Positions 61,366-64,000 of a DNA stretch of 64,000 bases are shown here, piece after piece (position 1 is the stretch's first letter; each line of letters opens with the position of its first letter). The stretch spans positions 1,240,001-1,304,000 of the forward strand of contig NC_015496.1 of NCBI RefSeq assembly GCF_000212355.1, given 5' to 3'. The DNA is from Dokdonia sp. 4H-3-7-5. GTDB taxonomy: Bacteria > Bacteroidota > Bacteroidia > Flavobacteriales > Flavobacteriaceae. The position numbers and the translations under genes are program-made. The notes beneath the pieces are model-generated. The model saw only the letters and a program-made list of their open reading frames with translations. It was not told the origin of the DNA and made no database searches.

Positions 61366-63738
61366 TTAAAATCGGGCTAAAAGGCCGCCACCCCAGCCAT
61401 ATCGGTTATTGTAATTTGCCTGTAACGAAAAGTTTCGGGATAGGATATATGAGGCTCCCACAAGCCATTGCGTTTCCCCCTGATAGGATGTGTCTCCAAT
61501 ATCGTTCACCCAACCAAAGTCAGCTCGGTATTCGTATTCGCCTTCCAGAAAAATTCTCGGAAAAATCAAGAATTCCCTGTCCAGACGAATTCTTGGCCTT
61601 AGTTGGTGGTCCATACTGACATCCACATTAAAACGGTACGGGGTAAAGTATTTTACACCCACCAAACCTACTGTATTGAAGGTATCATAAGAATCTGGTG
61701 TAGAAGTTTCTGTATTTACCCCAACATAAAGGCGCACCCAATCATTCAAGTATCTGTTATAATTTACTTCGGCTTCAAGATTTTTGTCATAATCAAACTC
61801 TGCCCTTAAACCAAAGCCATTTCGGATATTGCTTGACATCAAAAAGAGTTCATTAAAATTTGAGCCCAAGCGTGCCATTCCCCACGAATAATAATGGTCT
61901 GTTTCATTGATAAGTTTCTGCATTGGATAATCTCTCAATCTTTCGTCCCTTGGCGTATCGTAACTAAACACACGGGCCATACCACCCATCATATGATATA
62001 ATACGTGGCAATGAAAGAACCAATCGCCATATTCTTCGTTATAGAATTCTATGACCACCTTCTGCATTGGTGGTACATTGACGGTATGTTTTAATGGGGA
62101 ACGTTCGCCATTTTCATTGATGACCCTAAAGTAATGTCCGTGCAAGTGCATTGGATGGTGCATCATCGTGAGGTTATTAAGTGTAATTCTGGTTACTTCA
62201 CCTCCTTTTATATTAATTTTGTCGGTTTCTGATAATGGCACGCCGTTCATACTCCAAACATAGCGTTGCATATTGCCGGTTAGGTTCAACAGGATGTCGT
62301 TTACTGGCAAATCATCTTTATAAGTAGTATTCTCTTTTGCTTTTAAAAAATCATAATTAAAATAGGTTTTACGAGTTTCGTAATCAAATGAGGAAGAATC
62401 CTTCTGCATCTTTGACATATCGTGCTGCATATGGTCTTTCATTTTATCTGAATCTCCTTTGTGATTCATTGCCATTGTATCCATTTTCATTCCCATTGCA
62501 TCATCCATCTTCATATCCATCTGGTCATTCATTTTACCATCTTTCATCGACATCTTATCGTTCATCCCCATTTTCATCTCGCCGTCCTTCATATTCATCT
62601 TCATTCCATACTTCTGCATTAAAACTTCAGGTGTATTCTTTTTTTTGTTTCCTACCATTGCAGGTGCACCCATTTTCATATCCATTTTGGCCATTTGCTT
62701 CATCATCGCTACCTTATCAGGTCTATCAATTCTTTTGGCTGGATAGAGAGTGCCATTTCCTAATTGTATAGAAGTATGACCAGAGCCATCTTGAGCCGTA
62801 GCGGTAACCTCTAAAGTACCTTCGGGAATAGTAATGATAACATCATACGTCTCAGCTATACCAAAGAGAAATCTGCTTTTAGAAACGGGCTGCACATCAA
62901 CACCGTCACTTGCAACTAACAATGGATTACCACCACCGAAATCTACCCAGTAGTAAGTAGAAGCCGAGGCATTGATAAAGCGAAGACGTACTTTTTCTCC
63001 TGGTTTAAATTCTGGATATTCGGCAAGTGATTTACCATTGCTCAAGAATGCGGGATAATAAATGTCTGCTATATCAGCACCTTCCATTCTATCGCGCCAG
63101 AACTTAAATTGTGCTCCCAAGGCACCTTCTTTGATGACTCTACTTAATGGAACTGCTGTTCCTTTTTTAACTTGATACCACTCATTCCCCCTTTTAAGGT
63201 TTCGCAATACATTCATTGGGTCCTCGTTGGTCCAATCAGATAGAACAACTACCAAATCTTTGTCATAATCCAATGTTTTTTCTTTAGGTTGAATGACTAT
63301 TGAACCATAAACACCACTTTGCTCCTGTAGCATCGTATGGGAATGGTACCAATAGGTTCCTGATTGATTAATAGGAATTCTATATTGAAATGTTGTACCG
63401 GGCTTTATTGGCGGTGTTGTTAAATACGGTACGCCATCATAAAAGTTGGGAAGTATCAACCCGTGCCAGTGTACTGAGGTTTCTTCATCCATTTTATTGG
63501 TTACATTAATGATGGCAAGGGCGCCTTCGTTAAATTCCAAAACCGGTCCAGGAATACTACCATTGATAGTCATTCCTTTAGCGGTTACACCAGCGAGAGT
63601 CATTTCGTTTTCTTCAATAGTAAGGTTATACTCCTTAACAGGTCTTCCTTCTTCTTCTCTATCTTGTCCATTAGTTCCCACTTGAGCAAATACAGTAGAA
63701 GAAAACAGCAGTAATGTGATAATTCTTAGCTTTTTCAT
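61366..63738 (-). CDS. Multicopper oxidase fused to a PcoB-like barrel (PcoA-PcoB fusion)
   Basis: 790 residues from the ATG at 63738 (MKKLRIITLL, signal peptide). The open frame reaches 63780, but the -7 box lies between, so the later start is preferred. Copper motifs: SVHWHGLILP, TYWYHSHTM, HPMHLHGHYFRV, and the T1/T2/T3 block WFFHCHVLYHMMGGM. A Met/Lys/Asp-rich stretch (about residues 340-445, e.g. MNMKDGEMKMGMNDKMSMKD) would bind Cu(I). After about residue 595 a CopB/PcoB-type outer-membrane barrel follows (GLRAEFDYDKNLEAEVNYNR ... YNNRYGWGGGLLARF). It would oxidise Cu(I) in the periplasm. Confidence 0.92.
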   Translation of the reverse strand: MKKLRIITLLLFSSTVFAQVGTNGQDREEEGRPVKEYNLTIEENEMTLAGVTAKGMTINGSIPGPVLEFNEGALAIINVTNKMDEETSVHWHGLILPNFYDGVPYLTTPPIKPGTTFQYRIPINQSGTYWYHSHTMLQEQSGVYGSIVIQPKEKTLDYDKDLVVVLSDWTNEDPMNVLRNLKRGNEWYQVKKGTAVPLSRVIKEGALGAQFKFWRDRMEGADIADIYYPAFLSNGKSLAEYPEFKPGEKVRLRFINASASTYYWVDFGGGNPLLVASDGVDVQPVSKSRFLFGIAETYDVIITIPEGTLEVTATAQDGSGHTSIQLGNGTLYPAKRIDRPDKVAMMKQMAKMDMKMGAPAMVGNKKKNTPEVLMQKYGMKMNMKDGEMKMGMNDKMSMKDGKMNDQMDMKMDDAMGMKMDTMAMNHKGDSDKMKDHMQHDMSKMQKDSSSFDYETRKTYFNYDFLKAKENTTYKDDLPVNDILLNLTGNMQRYVWSMNGVPLSETDKINIKGGEVTRITLNNLTMMHHPMHLHGHYFRVINENGERSPLKHTVNVPPMQKVVIEFYNEEYGDWFFHCHVLYHMMGGMARVFSYDTPRDERLRDYPMQKLINETDHYYSWGMARLGSNFNELFLMSSNIRNGFGLRAEFDYDKNLEAEVNYNRYLNDWVRLYVGVNTETSTPDSYDTFNTVGLVGVKYFTPYRFNVDVSMDHQLRPRIRLDREFLIFPRIFLEGEYEYRADFGWVNDIGDTSYQGETQWLVGASYILSRNFSLQANYNNRYGWGGGLLARF

Positions 63739-63762
63739 AGTTTTCTCATAGTTTTTGTTTAA

Positions 63763-63770
63763 CAAAGATA
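63763..63770 (-). promoter_or_regulatory. -7 promoter element of the copper operon
   Basis: On the minus strand TATCTTTG, a full TAnnTTTG match, 24 nt before the chosen ATG of the multicopper oxidase. No clear -33 TTG (CTG instead). It supports the start at 63738. Confidence 0.5.
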
Positions 63771-63812
63771 TTATTGGCATTCAGTTTGTTGTGTTATAAT
63801 TCTGGTTCATAT

Positions 63813-64000
63813 CTATATAATCTTGTCTAAAGGATTTCTAAAATTTTTATGCCCATCCTTATAATCGCTAAGGCTCATTCCTGTCTCACTTTTAAACTGT
63901 TTGCTTAGATGATTGACATTGCTGTAATCGAGCAATTGGCTTATTTCTGTGAAATTATAATCGGGTGTTTGGATAAGTTCCTTGACCTTTTCTATCTTCA
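63813..64000 (-). CDS. AraC-family transcription regulator, C-terminal part
   Basis: Only the last ~62 codons lie in the window; the gene continues beyond the right edge. The visible part is the second helix-turn-helix of an AraC domain: KIEKVKELIQTPDYNFTEIS, then QLLDYSNVNHLSKQFKSETG and MSLSDYKDG. It is transcribed in the same direction as, and just upstream of, the multicopper oxidase gene (75 nt gap). It could be the regulator of the copper operon. Confidence 0.8.
   Translation of the reverse strand, partial: KIEKVKELIQTPDYNFTEISQLLDYSNVNHLSKQFKSETGMSLSDYKDGHKNFRNPLDKII

Noticed and set aside
62388-62771. Ser/Tyr-rich open frame on the plus strand opposite the Met-rich part of the multicopper oxidase
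   Set aside because: It is the antisense shadow of the Met/Lys/Asp-rich coding stretch.
1-64000. CRISPR array or phage structural genes
   Set aside because: No regularly spaced direct repeats of CRISPR type and no capsid, tail or terminase genes were seen. The repeats at 41.0-41.2 kb are irregular and iteron-like.

Overview
The window looks like a chromosome segment of a marine-type Flavobacteriaceae bacterium (Bacteroidota). The DNA is AT-rich, several start regions carry the Bacteroidota -7 box TAnnTTTG, clear Shine-Dalgarno sequences are rare, and lineage markers are present (IPExxxVDY protein beside pyruvate kinase, GDCCVxC protein, Cys-poor DksA, CzcA-CzcC fusion). The family call is firm. 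A genus such as Dokdonia/Krokinobacter is only a guess.

Positions 1-36,930 are core chromosome. They hold ileS-dksA-lspA; a histidine kinase/receiver pair; a rimB-rimK-aspartoacylase-like-MTHFS operon; uvrC and a patatin/BamA-type outer-membrane lipase; the acpP-fabF-rnc ... IPExxxVDY-pyk line with a second sensor kinase inserted in it; purN, an RNase H, a PfkB kinase and a long amidophosphoribosyltransferase; sodA; and an AddA/AddB-like helicase-nuclease pair separated by kbl and an OmpA protein.

At 36,996-37,043 lies the 3' half of a tRNA-Ala(GGC) gene. Its 5' half is missing, and a tyrosine integrase follows directly. This looks like the left junction of an integrated mobile element. The element continues with a relaxase/MobC pair, a candidate oriT, a toprim primase, a repeat-rich origin-like segment, a VirE-type ATPase and an excisionase-like HTH gene (37.0-42.7 kb). 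The cargo (43.2-63.8 kb) is about 20 kb of genes all on the minus strand for copper and zinc/cadmium-type resistance: a multicopper oxidase fused to a PcoB-like barrel, DUF3347 and haem-binding proteins, a K+ channel coupled to a CopA-type ATPase, PepSY and DUF305 proteins, two RND adaptors, a CzcA-CzcC fusion pump, a CDF exporter, a Fur-family regulator, MerTP, a GDCCVxC protein and a ZntA-type ATPase. The right end of the element is not seen. An AraC-family gene runs off the right edge.

The most unusual signal is a dispersed palindrome, core GCTTTCGCGAAAGC. There are 14 perfect and 6 eroded copies in 64 kb, most of them inside protein-coding genes. They are read in all three frames (AFAKA, LSRKR, RFRES) and occur in both the core genes and the mobile element. 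Other points worth attention are a sensor kinase with Asn in place of the phospho-accepting His, a lipoprotein with an ExbD-like periplasmic domain, and three genes whose start codon lies 8-14 nt behind an intrinsic terminator.
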